Positions 10,022 through 19,004 of a stretch of DNA of 64,000 bases are shown here, piece after piece. The DNA is taken from the NCBI RefSeq assembly GCF_001050375.1, contig NZ_KQ130491.1, forward strand, positions 62,001-126,000. The letters run 5' to 3'. Origin of the DNA: Catenovulum maritimum (GTDB lineage Bacteria; Pseudomonadota; Gammaproteobacteria; Enterobacterales; Alteromonadaceae). The position numbers and the translations under genes are program-made. The notes beneath the pieces are model-generated. The model ran no database searches. It worked only from the letters and a program-made list of their open reading frames with translations, and had not been told where the DNA came from. The first letter of the stretch is position 1; each line of letters opens with the position of its first letter.

Positions 10022-11125
10022 ATGACTACGCCTTTTATTCTATATCAACAAGACTTATCTGCGAATAAATTAGTCCCAGATCCAGCACAAGAAAATGCAA
10101 TCAGAAAGCTAGATAATTTACATCAAAACTTGGTTAATAGTTCAACCGTTCAGCAAAACTGGTTAGTTAAGTTTAAATATTTGTTTTCTCAAGCCAAAAA
10201 TCAAGCTCCAACAGGACTTTATTTTTGGGGCGGAGTTGGTCGAGGCAAAACATATATGATGGACTTGTTTTATCATAGCCTACCATTTGACAATAAAATG
10301 CGAATTCATTTTCATCGTTTTATGCATAGAGTGCATGATGAGCTCAAACATTATACTGGCGAAATTAACCCGTTAGAAAAAGTTGCTGATAAATTAGCTC
10401 AAGAAACGAAAGTGATTTGTTTCGATGAGTTTTTTGTTTCAGATATTACAGATGCCATGCTACTGGGTGGATTAATTCATGCACTATTTGAGCGAGGCAT
10501 CGTATTGGTCGCCACGTCAAACATTGAGCCAAGTGGTTTATATAAAAATGGTTTGCAACGCGCTAGATTCATTCCTGCAATTACCGCGATTGAAAATAAT
10601 TGCGAAGTCGTCAATGTGGATAGCGGCATCGATTACAGGCTCCGTACTTTGACTCAGGCTGAAATTTTTCATTTTCCAGCGGATAAAGAAGCTGATGAAA
10701 ATTTAATTAGCTACTTTAATCAACTCGCTAGTTCAGAAGATATTGAACAAAATATCTCGATTGAAATTGAAAATCGTATGATACCGGTAAGGTATATGAC
10801 CGAAGGTGTGATCTTAATTGAGTTTGATGCTTTGTGTAATGGACCTCGAAGCCAAAGTGATTATATTGAGATCAGCCGTTGTTATCATTCGGTTTTAGTC
10901 AGTAATGTATATCAAATGGGAGCAGGCAAAGATGACGTTGCAAGACGCTTTATAGCTATGGTTGATGAGTTTTATGAGCGCAAGGTCAAGTTAATCATCT
11001 CATCCGAGATCGCGATGGAAAAACTCTATACAGATGGTTTGCTTAACTTTGAATTTAAGCGTTGTTTAAGCCGCTTACAAGAGATGCAATCTCATGATTA
11101 CCTAGCAGAGCCACACCTAGCTTAA
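10022..11125 (+). CDS. zapE: Cell division ATPase ZapE
   Basis: AAA+-like ATPase (AFG1 family) that acts at the Z ring during division, especially under low oxygen or heat. Walker A GGVGRGKT is at 70-77 and Walker B ICFDEFFVSDITDAM near 138-152. At 367 residues it has the family length (E. coli 375). It is divergent from zapG, which is also a division gene in E. coli. The start follows a weak Shine-Dalgarno but agrees with the family N-terminus. Confidence 0.93.
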   Translation: MTTPFILYQQDLSANKLVPDPAQENAIRKLDNLHQNLVNSSTVQQNWLVKFKYLFSQAKNQAPTGLYFWGGVGRGKTYMMDLFYHSLPFDNKMRIHFHRFMHRVHDELKHYTGEINPLEKVADKLAQETKVICFDEFFVSDITDAMLLGGLIHALFERGIVLVATSNIEPSGLYKNGLQRARFIPAITAIENNCEVVNVDSGIDYRLRTLTQAEIFHFPADKEADENLISYFNQLASSEDIEQNISIEIENRMIPVRYMTEGVILIEFDALCNGPRSQSDYIEISRCYHSVLVSNVYQMGAGKDDVARRFIAMVDEFYERKVKLIISSEIAMEKLYTDGLLNFEFKRCLSRLQEMQSHDYLAEPHLA

Positions 11126-11166
11126 ATTTATTTGATTTTACAGGTGATCTTTTGCTCAACGTCCTA

Positions 11167-11172
11167 TATAAT
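11167..11172 (+). promoter_or_regulatory. -10 element of the rplM-rpsI promoter
   Basis: A consensus TATAAT lies 132 bases before the rplM ATG and is followed by a GC-rich stretch (GCGCGTCCCC), the kind of discriminator found in growth-rate-controlled promoters. No good -35 is seen at 16-18 bases upstream, so the exact promoter is uncertain. Confidence 0.5.
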
Positions 11173-11250
11173 GCGCGTCCCCACCCGATGTAGGCTTTAT
11201 TTATAAGGCCATTGTTAGATTCTCGAAGGGGTTTTTAGCATAAACAAGGG

Positions 11251-11266
11251 GAGGCTAAAAAGCCTC
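11251..11266 (+). promoter_or_regulatory. Hairpin in the rplM 5' leader
   Basis: GAGGCT-AAAA-AGCCTC forms a six-bp hairpin in the long leader of rplM. In E. coli the rplM-rpsI operon is repressed by L13 through its mRNA leader, so this leader is a candidate for similar autocontrol. The link is inferred. Confidence 0.4.
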
Positions 11267-11303
11267 TAAAACGTGGAATTTTTGTAATTTAGGTTATTTT
11301 AAA

Positions 11304-11732
11304 ATGAAAACTTTCTCTGCTAAGCCTGAGTCTGTTAAGCGCGATTGGTATGTTGTTGACGCTGACGGTAAAACTTTAGGCCGTATCGCAACTGAAATCG
11401 CTAGCCGTTTACGTGGTAAGCACAAGCCAGAATATACTCCTCATGTAGATACTGGTGACTACATCATCGTTATCAATGCTGAAAAAGTAGCGGTAACTGG
11501 TGCTAAACGTACTGATAAAATGTATTACGCTCACACTGGTTTCCCAGGTGGTTTAAAATCAATTACTTTTGATAAGTTACTTGATAAAAAACCAGAGATG
11601 ATCATCGAAAAAGCTGTTAAAGGTATGCTTCCAAAAGGTCCTTTAGGCCGTGAAATGTACCGTAAACTTAAAGTTTACGCAGGTACTGAACATAATCATC
11701 AAGCGCAACAGCCGCAAGTTCTGGACATCTAG
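11304..11732 (+). CDS. rplM: 50S ribosomal protein L13
   Basis: Large-subunit ribosomal protein, 142 residues as in E. coli. Typical blocks include [14 protein letters not shown] at the start, [12 protein letters not shown] and the [10 protein letters not shown] motif near 126-135. Strong codon bias is visible, as expected for a highly expressed gene. It is followed 11 bases later by rpsI, the universal pairing. Confidence 0.98.
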   Translation: MKTFSAKPESVKRDWYVVDADGKTLGRIATEIASRLRGKHKPEYTPHVDTGDYIIVINAEKVAVTGAKRTDKMYYAHTGFPGGLKSITFDKLLDKKPEMIIEKAVKGMLPKGPLGREMYRKLKVYAGTEHNHQAQQPQVLDI

Positions 11733-11743
11733 GGGAAATCACA

Positions 11744-12136
11744 ATGGCAGATTCACAATACTATGGTACTGGTCGTCGTAAAAGCTCTACAGCTCGTGTT
11801 TTCTTGAAAGCAGGTAGCGGCAACATTACTATCAACAAGCGTTCTTTAGAAGAATTCTTTGGTCGTCCAACAGCTCGTATGGTTGTTAAACAACCTTTAG
11901 AGTTAGTTGAAATGACAGAAAAGTTTGACTTAAACATCACTGTTTCTGGTGGTGGTATTACTGGTCAAGCTGGCGCAATCCGTCACGGCATCACTCGTGC
12001 ATTGATGGAATTTGACGAAACTTTACGTCCAGCACTACGTGCAGCGGGTTATGTTACTCGTGATGCTCGTCAAGTTGAACGTAAGAAAGTTGGTCTTAAG
12101 AAAGCTCGTAAGAAACCACAATTCTCAAAACGTTAA
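11744..12136 (+). CDS. rpsI: 30S ribosomal protein S9
   Basis: Small-subunit ribosomal protein of 130 residues. It starts with [16 protein letters not shown] and ends with the basic tail PQFSKR whose final arginine reaches the P-site t[18 protein letters not shown] near residues 68-82 is diagnostic. It is in an operon with rplM and is followed by a clear terminator. Confidence 0.98.
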   Translation: MADSQYYGTGRRKSSTARVFLKAGSGNITINKRSLEEFFGRPTARMVVKQPLELVEMTEKFDLNITVSGGGITGQAGAIRHGITRALMEFDETLRPALRAAGYVTRDARQVERKKVGLKKARKKPQFSKR

Positions 12137-12155
12137 TTCGTTTTTTCAGAATTGC

Positions 12156-12184
12156 AAAAACCCGGTTTTACCGGGTTTTTTTTT
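12156..12184 (+). terminator. Rho-independent terminator of rplM-rpsI
   Basis: AAAAACCCGG and CCGGGTTTTT form a strong GC stem around a short loop, followed by a run of nine Ts, 20 bases after the rpsI stop. Confidence 0.9.
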
Positions 12185-12298
12185 ACTTACATTTTATTTT
12201 GGATAACAAAATAGCAAATGCAGTAGTCAGGCTCTTTTATTGCAAATATCCCCATTTTGATTGAATTTATAGCAAAAATAGAGAGGAAACTTTGAGTT

Positions 12299-12312
12299 CT
12301 GATCTAAATCAA
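12299..12312 (+). promoter_or_regulatory. Candidate FNR/EtrA box upstream of petA
   Basis: CTGATCTAAATCAA matches the FNR consensus TTGAT-N4-ATCAA at nine of ten positions. It lies about 206 bases before petA, whose operon encodes an oxygen-linked respiratory complex, so redox control would make sense. No binding data. Confidence 0.4.
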
Positions 12313-12413
12313 AATTTTATCGACGAAAATTCAATGTTTTTCGGGGTTTTACGTGGCAGTCATTGGGTTTTTTTATTATCATTCGCTATATTTTTACCTT
12401 GTGCCAAATTTTG

Positions 12414-12429
12414 CTTACTTTAAAGTAAG
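12414..12429. promoter_or_regulatory. Perfect 16-bp palindrome upstream of petA
   Basis: CTTACTTTAAAGTAAG is identical to its reverse complement with no spacer, 88 bases before the petA start. It could be an operator for a dimeric regulator; the regulator is unknown. Confidence 0.35.
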
Positions 12430-12517
12430 AAATGTTAGCTAAAGCGTTAACTTTTTTACTTTAGAACTGAGTTATTTTGGTTACCCAATTTTAAAGTCTA
12501 GTCTCGGAGAAGATTGA

Positions 12518-13108
12518 ATGAGTAATGCGCCTGTTGATAACGGTCGCCGTCGCTTCTTAACCGTCGCAACTTCGGTTGTCGGTGGTGTGGGTGCTGTCGG
12601 AGCAGCTGTACCTTTCATCGCGTCCTGGAATCCTAGTGCAAAAGCTAAAGCAGCTGGTGCACCTGTAGAAGTGAACATTAGTAAACTTGAACCAGGCCAA
12701 ATGTTACGTGTTGAGTGGCGAGGAAAACCTGTGTGGGTTGTCCAGCGTACACCTGAAATGTTAGAAGAACTAACAACACATGACGACAAATTAAGAGATG
12801 CAAATTCAGAAGTTGAACAACAACCTGAATATGCGCAAAATAAATATCGTTCGATTAAACCTGAAGTGTTTCTTGCGGTTGGTATTTGTACTCACTTAGG
12901 TTGTTCGCCTCAGTATTTACCAGACTCTTTTTCTGCGCAAGTTGAAGGGGTTCCTTCTGGATTTTTCTGCCCTTGTCATGGCTCTAAATTTGATATGGCA
13001 GGTCGAGTTTTCCAAAGTGTACCAGCGCCAACAAACTTAGTTATCCCTCCACATAAATACTTAGACGAGAACACAATTCTTGTCGGTGATGATTCGGGAG
13101 CTGCTTAA
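12518..13108 (+). CDS. petA: Ubiquinol-cytochrome c reductase Rieske iron-sulfur subunit
   Basis: The [2Fe-2S] subunit of cytochrome bc1, which takes the first electron from ubiquinol on the periplasmic side. A Tat-like start (GRRRFL at 9-14) leads into the membrane helix (about 17-36), kept as an anchor. Cluster ligands are in CTHLGC (Cys124, His126, Cys129) and CPCHGS (Cys151, Cys153, His154). It is 196 residues, normal for proteobacteria. petB follows two bases after the stop, and petC overlaps petB. Confidence 0.97.
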   Translation: MSNAPVDNGRRRFLTVATSVVGGVGAVGAAVPFIASWNPSAKAKAAGAPVEVNISKLEPGQMLRVEWRGKPVWVVQRTPEMLEELTTHDDKLRDANSEVEQQPEYAQNKYRSIKPEVFLAVGICTHLGCSPQYLPDSFSAQVEGVPSGFFCPCHGSKFDMAGRVFQSVPAPTNLVIPPHKYLDENTILVGDDSGAA

Positions 13109-13110
13109 TC

Positions 13111-14379
13111 ATGTTTAAGAATTTATTAGATTGGATCGAATATCGAATCCCTATGATGCGTGTTGCAAATATGCACGCACTACAATACCCAGCACCAAAA
13201 AACATGAACTTCTGGTATGTTTTTGGTTTCCTTGCAACTATCGTATTAGTTAACCAAATCCTAACGGGTATCTGGTTAACCATGAACTATGTACCAAGTG
13301 CAGACGGCGCTTTTGCTTCTGTTGAGTACATAATGCGTGATGTTGATTACGGTTGGTTGCTAAGATATATGCATTCAACAGGTGCTTCTGCATTCTTCGT
13401 TGTTGTTTATCTGCATATGTTCCGTGGCATGATGTATGGTTCATATCAAAAACCTCGTGAATTGCTTTGGTTATTTGGTATGTTCATCTACTTAGCGCTA
13501 ATGGCAGAGGCTTTCATGGGTTACTTATTACCTTGGGGACAAATGTCTTACTGGGGTGCACAAGTAATTATCTCACTTTTCGGTGCAATTCCGGTTATTG
13601 GTGATGATTTAACTTTATGGATTCGTGGTGACTATGTTATCTCGGGTGCAACCCTAAACAGATTCTTTGCATTGCATGTAATCGCATTGCCATTGGTTAT
13701 TGTTATTTTGGTTTTCTTACACATAGTTGCTTTACATGAAGTCGGCTCTAACAACCCACAAGGTATTGATGTTAAACACCCTAAAGGTTCGTTAAAAGAA
13801 GAAGAAAAGACTAAGTTTAAGATCCATGAATACTATACATCTAAGAAAGATATCATAGATGACGTTGTGCCTTTCTTCCCGCACATAGTGTTAAAAGACC
13901 TTGTTGCTTTCAGCTTGTTCTGCATGGGTTGTTCGTATGTTATTTTCTTCAACCCTGAAGTAGGTGGTTTATTCTTAGAAGGTCCAAACTTTGAGCCGGC
14001 TAACCCACTTAAAACACCTGAGCATATTGCGCCAGTTTGGTACTTCACACCTTTCTACGCAATTTTACGTGCAGTTCCAGATAAGTTGTTAGGTGTACTG
14101 ACAATGTTTGGTGCAATTGTAATGCTTGCGTTATTACCATGGTTAGACCGTTGTAAAGTTCGTTCTGTTAAATACCGTAGCGGCCTACATAAAATTAACT
14201 TAGCTGTATTTGCTGTTGTATTCGTATTGTTAGGTTGGTTAGGCTTAAAGCCAGCTACACCTACATTTACGCTAATGTCACAAATCTCGACAGTTTTATA
14301 CTTTGGCTTCTTTGGTTTCTTATGGCTTTATAGTAAGAACGAACAAACTAAACCATTACCAGCGAGAATTACAAAATGA
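13111..14379 (+). CDS. petB: Cytochrome b subunit of the bc1 complex
   Basis: Membrane subunit carrying the two b haems and the quinol sites. At 422 residues with eight or more hydrophobic segments it is the full proteobacterial cytochrome b. Visible hallmarks are GWLLRYMHSTGASAFF with a haem-ligand histidine, GYLLPWGQMSYWG, and the Qo-site motif PVWYF near residue 310 in place of PEWY (here APVWYFTPFY). Proteobacterial proteins commonly carry P(E/V)W at this site. Its stop overlaps the petC start (ATGA), so translation is coupled. Confidence 0.97.
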   Translation: MFKNLLDWIEYRIPMMRVANMHALQYPAPKNMNFWYVFGFLATIVLVNQILTGIWLTMNYVPSADGAFASVEYIMRDVDYGWLLRYMHSTGASAFFVVVYLHMFRGMMYGSYQKPRELLWLFGMFIYLALMAEAFMGYLLPWGQMSYWGAQVIISLFGAIPVIGDDLTLWIRGDYVISGATLNRFFALHVIALPLVIVILVFLHIVALHEVGSNNPQGIDVKHPKGSLKEEEKTKFKIHEYYTSKKDIIDDVVPFFPHIVLKDLVAFSLFCMGCSYVIFFNPEVGGLFLEGPNFEPANPLKTPEHIAPVWYFTPFYAILRAVPDKLLGVLTMFGAIVMLALLPWLDRCKVRSVKYRSGLHKINLAVFAVVFVLLGWLGLKPATPTFTLMSQISTVLYFGFFGFLWLYSKNEQTKPLPARITK

Positions 14380-15116
14380 AGAAATTACTGATCGCATTAG
14401 TTGCTTTATTACCTAGTTTAGCTACGGCTGCAGGTGGTGGTTTTCAGTATCCGTTAGAAGAAGTAAAGATTGATCTTAAGGATCAACCTTCACTTCAACG
14501 TGGTGCTGCGTTATTCATGAACTACTGCTTAGGTTGTCACCAAATGCAGTACCAAAGATATCAGCGTACAGCTGAAGATTTAGGCATTCCATTAGATCTT
14601 GCAAAAGATAACTTAATTTTCTCTGACCAAAAAATTGGTGAGAAAATTACAAATGCTATGCCAGTTGCTGATGCAGCATCTTTCTTTGGTAAACAGCCAC
14701 CAGATTTAACTATGGTTGCTCGAGTTCGTAACCCAGACTGGATCTACACATATTTAAAAACTTTCTATGTTGACGAAAAGAAAACATTTAAAGTAAATAA
14801 TGCTGTATTTAAAGATGTTGGTATGCCACATGTTCTTGAAGGCCTACAAGGTACTCAAGAAGCTGAGATGGTGTACGATACAGTAGATGGTGAGAAAACT
14901 TTAGTCGGTATTAAACTAACTCAAAAAGAGCCTGGTACTTTAACACCAGCTGAATATGACCAAGCAATCACAGATTTGGTTAACTTTTTAGAATATGTTG
15001 GTGAGCCTTCTAAATTAGAATCTCACAAAATAGGTACTTGGGTATTGGTGTTCTTAGCCGTATTCTTCGTATTTATTTTCTTACTGAAGAAAGAATACTG
15101 GCGCGACGTACATTAA
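14376..15116 (+). CDS. petC: Cytochrome c1 subunit of the bc1 complex
   Basis: Haem-c subunit that passes electrons to soluble cytochrome c. A signal peptide ends near residue 18 (ATA). The single haem site CLGCH is at 51-55. A C-terminal helix (about 221-240) anchors the protein in the inner membrane, with the globular part in the periplasm. Its 246 residues match gammaproteobacterial c1. The start overlaps the petB stop, and a stem-loop follows. Confidence 0.96.
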   Translation: MKKLLIALVALLPSLATAAGGGFQYPLEEVKIDLKDQPSLQRGAALFMNYCLGCHQMQYQRYQRTAEDLGIPLDLAKDNLIFSDQKIGEKITNAMPVADAASFFGKQPPDLTMVARVRNPDWIYTYLKTFYVDEKKTFKVNNAVFKDVGMPHVLEGLQGTQEAEMVYDTVDGEKTLVGIKLTQKEPGTLTPAEYDQAITDLVNFLEYVGEPSKLESHKIGTWVLVFLAVFFVFIFLLKKEYWRDVH

Positions 15117-15144
15117 TTTGTACTGAACGCTGAGTGTTTTTACT

Positions 15145-15165
15145 AATGGGGGCTATGCCCCCATT
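15145..15165 (+). terminator. Stem-loop after petC
   Basis: AATGGGGGC pairs perfectly with GCCCCCATT around a three-base loop, 28 bases after the petC stop. The T run behind it is weak (TTGCTGTATTT), so termination may be partial, allowing some read-through into sspA. Confidence 0.65.
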
Positions 15166-15327
15166 TGCTGTATTTAGCGAATAATAAATAACTGACGTAA
15201 TTGAGTTGATTTGTTATTCTAGTTGCCTAACTTGGGCTTAAAACAATCTGAATAAGGTGTTTTAGTTGAAGAATAGGTTACTTATTGTTTTGGTTTAATA
15301 CCAAATTTTTGTTAGTTGGAGGAATTC

Positions 15328-15960
15328 ATGGCTGTAGCTGCCAATAAGCGTTCGATAATGATGTTATATGCAGATGAAACATCGTTACAGAGTCATCAAG
15401 TACGTATTGTTTTAGCGGAAAAAGGAATTAGCGTAGAAATCAAATACGTGGATCCAAACAACAAACCTGAAGAATTGTGGGAATTAAACCCATATGGTTC
15501 AATCCCAACTTTATTAGATCGTGAGCTAGTACTTTATCAAGCTGACATCATTATGGAATACTTAGATGAGCGTTTTCCTCATCCACCACTAATGCCTGTT
15601 TACCCAGTTGCACGTGGTTCAAGCCGTTTAATGATGCATAGAATTAAAACTGACTGGTACAAATTAGTTACTCAAATCGAATCTGGCACAGCAGAAGAAT
15701 GTACAGCTGCACGTGCAGAGCTACGTGAAGGTATTTTAGCTATCGCGCCTATTTTTGCAGAAACACCATTCTTTATGAGTGAAGAGTTCAGCTTAGTAGA
15801 CTGTGTACTTGCACCTTTATTATGGCGTTTACCTAAATTAGGTATTGAGTTAATTGGCCAGGGCAGTAAAGAAGTAAAAGAATACATGAATCGTGTATTT
15901 GAACGTGAATCTTTCCAAGCTTCTTTAACTGACGAAGAAAGAGAAATGCGAATTCGCTAA
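15328..15960 (+). CDS. sspA: Stringent starvation protein A
   Basis: RNA-polymerase-associated protein of the glutathione-S-transferase fold that shifts transcription in stationary phase and acid stress. The 210-residue product has the N-terminal thioredoxin-like half (about 10-85, with NPYGSIPTLLDREL) and the helical C-terminal half. The ATG at 15328 is chosen because a GGAGG sits 6-10 bases before it; an in-frame TTG at 15316 overlaps that ribosome site and is unlikely. The order petABC-sspA-sspB is common in gammaproteobacteria. Confidence 0.95.
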   Translation: MAVAANKRSIMMLYADETSLQSHQVRIVLAEKGISVEIKYVDPNNKPEELWELNPYGSIPTLLDRELVLYQADIIMEYLDERFPHPPLMPVYPVARGSSRLMMHRIKTDWYKLVTQIESGTAEECTAARAELREGILAIAPIFAETPFFMSEEFSLVDCVLAPLLWRLPKLGIELIGQGSKEVKEYMNRVFERESFQASLTDEEREMRIR

Positions 15961-15971
15961 GCGATTTTAAT

Positions 15972-16403
15972 ATGACTATGACTTCTTCAAAGCCTTACTT
16001 AATCCGTGCCATGTTTGATTGGATAATGGATAACGCCTGTACGCCTTACATCTTGGTTGATGCCACTTTTCCAGGTGTACAAGTACCATTTGAATATGTA
16101 AAAGATGGGCAAATAGTATTAAATATTGCGACGGGTGCGACGGGTAATTTATCGCTAGGCGACACTGAAATCGAGTTTAATGCACGCTTTGGTGGCACAC
16201 CAAGACACTTAATTGTTCCGCTTGCCGCAGTATTATTTATCTATGCTAAGGAAAACGGCGAAGGCATGCCATTTGCGCCAGAGCCAAAACCTGAAATAAC
16301 CCAACCAGAACCTATTGTTTCTGAAGTTGTTGATGGTAACAAGGACAAAGAAGACAAGCCTAAAAAATCGGCTAAAGTAAGTCACTTAAAGGTGATTAAA
16401 TAA
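15972..16403 (+). CDS. sspB: ClpXP adaptor SspB
   Basis: Adaptor that delivers ssrA-tagged proteins to the ClpXP protease. It has 143 residues. The folded substrate-binding domain covers about 1-105 (YLIRAMFDWIMDN near the start, and NARFGGTPRHLIVP), then comes a charged flexible linker. The extreme C-terminus HLKVIK resembles the ClpX-tethering peptide of E. coli SspB (LRVVK). It follows sspA by 11 bases, and a terminator follows. Confidence 0.95.
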   Translation: MTMTSSKPYLIRAMFDWIMDNACTPYILVDATFPGVQVPFEYVKDGQIVLNIATGATGNLSLGDTEIEFNARFGGTPRHLIVPLAAVLFIYAKENGEGMPFAPEPKPEITQPEPIVSEVVDGNKDKEDKPKKSAKVSHLKVIK

Positions 16404-16430
16404 AGCTTCAATATTTTTAATCACTTAATA

Positions 16431-16457
16431 AAAAAGCCGCTATTGCGGCTTTTTTTC
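16431..16457 (+). terminator. Rho-independent terminator of sspAB
   Basis: AAAAAGCCGC and GCGGCTTTTT pair around a four-base loop and are followed by more Ts, 27 bases after the sspB stop. Confidence 0.9.
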
Positions 16458-16504
16458 TTCTGTATTTTAGCTCTATAATGCCAATCCATCCTAATTATTG
16501 CTCA

Positions 16505-16608
16505 ATTTTACGGGTTAAAAAGCACGTAAACTGCGTTATGAATTTTGCTATTAGTTTACTAGTTGCGGCAACTCATGCCTTGTTAGCGCACTTTTTTCTA
16601 CGTAAAAT
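16505..16608. repeat. Imperfect inverted repeat of about 104 bp
   Basis: ATTTTACG at 16505 and CGTAAAAT at 16601 form the ends. The pairing continues inward imperfectly over about 25 bases (A-rich run then GCACG on the left, GCGCAC then T run on the right). Between sspB and hinT there is no gene, so this may be a small palindromic repeat element. Copy number cannot be judged from one window. Confidence 0.4.
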
Positions 16609-16644
16609 ATAGATCAACAATTTAGGTGAACTGGTATAACGATT

Positions 16645-16995
16645 CTATTGACTAACTATTGGCCCTAAAGGTTTACCAGCTAACATGTGTAAGTGGATAT
16701 GGAATACAACCTGACCTGCATGTTTATTACAGTTCATTAAAACCCGATAGCCATCTTCAGCAAATCCATGCTCGGCTGCTAATTTAGCGGCAACCGTATA
16801 TAAATGACCGACGACTTCTCTGTCTTCTGCTTGAATATCATTAATTGTCGCTATGCGTTTTTTTGGGATAATTAAGCAATGAAAAGGAGCTTGAGGCGCT
16901 ATATCTTTAAACGCGAGCGATATTTCATCTTCATATAAAATATCAGCCGGAATTTCTTTATTAATAATTTTATCGAAAATTGTTTCGTTACTCAT
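16645..16995 (-). CDS. hinT: HIT-family purine nucleoside phosphoramidase (HinT type)
   Basis: Cytoplasmic HIT-superfamily hydrolase acting on nucleoside phosphoramidates. It has 116 residues from the ATG at 16995, chosen because AGGTG lies just before it; an in-frame ATG at 17010 would add five unconserved residues. The catalytic triad of histidines HxHxH is at 99, 101 and 103, and the family start TIFDKIINKEIPA is clear. It stands alone between sspB and gor. Confidence 0.93.
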   Translation of the reverse strand: MSNETIFDKIINKEIPADILYEDEISLAFKDIAPQAPFHCLIIPKKRIATINDIQAEDREVVGHLYTVAAKLAAEHGFAEDGYRVLMNCNKHAGQVVFHIHLHMLAGKPLGPIVSQ

Positions 16996-17163
16996 GCTAC
17001 ACCTGTCCATTCGTATTCAATCGATTAAGTTAATCGGAATAATTAATTTGGTTTAAATGAAATATTTATCTAAGATTTAGGTACTTAATATTCAGCAACT
17101 TAGCATTCAAAGCTAGAATATAAGTTCTGAGTATAATCAGTTAACAACAAAACGGGAACATAC

Positions 17164-18510
17164 ATGACTCAACATTTTGATTTTCTTGCTATCGGTGGTG
17201 GTAGCGGCGGCATCGCGAGTGCCAACAGAGCAGCTAAATTAGGTAAAAAAGCCGCAGTAATCGAAGCAAAATATGTGGGCGGTACCTGTGTCAACGTTGG
17301 CTGCGTACCTAAAAAAGCCATGTGGTATGCCGGACAAATTGCAGATGCAATTAAATACGGTGAAGACTACGGCTTTGACACTCAAGTTCAGCAGCTTGAC
17401 TGGCAAAGATTAGTTGATAACCGTAATGCTTACATTTCTAGAATTCATGCATCCTACCAAAGAGGCTTCGACAACAATGGGGTGACTATCATTAATGGTT
17501 TTGCCAAATTTGTTGATGCTAAAACCGTAGAAGTAAATGGCGAAAAAATCACAGCCGACCACATAGTGATAGCAACAGGCGGTAGACCAGCTGTACCATC
17601 TTTGCCTGGTGCAGAGTATGGTATTACCTCTGACGGCTTCTTTGAATTAACCGAACAACCTAAAAAAGTAGCTGTGGTTGGTGCGGGTTATATTGCTGTT
17701 GAGTTAGCTGGTGTATTCCATGCGTTAGGAACTGATACTCATTTAGTGATTCGTAAAGATAAACCGTTAAGAGAGTTTGATACCTTATTAACTGACACTC
17801 TTGTTGAATGTATTGAAGCTGATGGGCCTAAGTTACATACACATTCGACACCGAGCGAAATTACTAAAGATTCCGCGGGTAAATTAACTCTAAAATTTGA
17901 ATCGGGTGAACAAATTTCAGATTTAGATGAAGTGGTATGGGCAATTGGTCGAGCGCCAGCAACCGATACTATCAATATCGAAAAAACAGGGATTAAACTA
18001 GATGAGCGTGGTTTTATCCCAACAGATGAATTCCAAAACACAGCTGTAGCTGGCATTTACGCCGTTGGAGATAACACAGGTCGTGCAGCGCTAACGCCAG
18101 TTGCAGTCGCAGCAGGCAGAAGACTTTGTGAACGTTTATTTAACGGTAAAACTAATCTTAAATTAGACTACGACAATATAGCGACTGTTGTGTTTAGTCA
18201 CCCGCCAATTGGTACGGTTGGCTTAACAGAGGCACAAGCAAGAGCGCAATATGGTGATGAAGTTAAAATATACCAATCACAATTTACGGCCTTATACCAA
18301 GCTATGACCAAACATAGACAACCAACCAGAATGAAATTGGTGTGTGTTGGCAAAGAAGAAAAAATTGTTGGAATACACTCAATTGGCTTTGGCTCGGATG
18401 AACTACTACAAGGCTTTGCTGTCGCCTTAAAAATGGGCGCCACCAAAGCAGATTTTGATGATACGGTGGCTATTCACCCAACCAGCGCCGAAGAATTTGT
18501 TACCATGTAG
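17164..18510 (+). CDS. gor: Glutathione-disulfide reductase
   Basis: FAD- and NADPH-dependent reduction of oxidised glutathione in the cytoplasm. The FAD site [10 protein letters not shown] is at 11-20 and the redox disulfide [13 protein letters not shown] uses Cys42 and Cys47. The NADPH fold is near residue 174 ([11 protein letters not shown]), with arginines in IRKDKPLRE suited to NADPH. The C-terminal HPTSAEE carries the catalytic His-Glu pair. At 448 residues it is close to E. coli Gor (450). Confidence 0.96.
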   Translation: MTQHFDFLAIGGGSGGIASANRAAKLGKKAAVIEAKYVGGTCVNVGCVPKKAMWYAGQIADAIKYGEDYGFDTQVQQLDWQRLVDNRNAYISRIHASYQRGFDNNGVTIINGFAKFVDAKTVEVNGEKITADHIVIATGGRPAVPSLPGAEYGITSDGFFELTEQPKKVAVVGAGYIAVELAGVFHALGTDTHLVIRKDKPLREFDTLLTDTLVECIEADGPKLHTHSTPSEITKDSAGKLTLKFESGEQISDLDEVVWAIGRAPATDTINIEKTGIKLDERGFIPTDEFQNTAVAGIYAVGDNTGRAALTPVAVAAGRRLCERLFNGKTNLKLDYDNIATVVFSHPPIGTVGLTEAQARAQYGDEVKIYQSQFTALYQAMTKHRQPTRMKLVCVGKEEKIVGIHSIGFGSDELLQGFAVALKMGATKADFDDTVAIHPTSAEEFVTM

Positions 18511-19004
18511 ATCAAACTCTGAGAAAGTTAAACTTTAATCAAAAGTTTTAGTTTGTTGGGGGCTCGCCTTGGCCTCCAACAATTAGAGCCTATCGATATC
18601 ACACCCCATAATGGTTTGGTGTAAAGCCAGGCAACCATGTCCATCACATAATATTGAGTTGGTCCAAGCTCCACGTTTCAATCCAAACACTCCTCATTCC
18701 AAGAAAAATGTCTCCCTAGAATAAAGTTTTAAGTCTTTGTTAATAATTACAATGCTTTAGCTTAATTATTATCTTGAGTTCAGGTTAATTTAAAATCAAA
18801 GCTTGTTATGTTGATTGGCGTTTTATGTAGAAATATTATTGTTTTTTCTTAAATAGGGTAGCAATTTCACTAGGTCGGAACCTTATCTTTAATGAGTTTA
18901 TTGTATTTTTGATGTGTAGCAGGTTAAAGCTTGTGGCATATGAAACAAGATATTACTTACGAACAAATAAAAAGAGCCCAATATAAAATTGAGAAACCAT
19001 TAAT
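18511..19004. other. Gap between gor and the polysaccharide locus
   Basis: No gene is supported here. A hairpin at 18553-18582 (TTGTTGGGGGC / GCCTCCAACAA) follows gor and may help termination, though it lacks a T run. A segment around 18590-18720 is less AT-rich and reads on the minus strand as about 36 open codons without a convincing start; I do not recognise it. The rest is AT-rich and presumably holds the promoter of the next gene. Confidence 0.4.
18553..18582 (+). terminator. Hairpin downstream of gor
   Basis: An 11-base stem with one mismatch and an eight-base loop, 43 bases after the gor stop. No T run follows, so this is a weak terminator call. Confidence 0.4.

Larger units (their letters stand above)
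12185..12517. other. Leader region of the bc1 operon
   Basis: This AT-rich gap holds no convincing gene. It carries a near-consensus FNR/EtrA-like box (12299-12312) and a perfect 16-bp palindrome (12414-12429), both described separately. A clear sigma-70 promoter was not found by eye. Confidence 0.5.
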
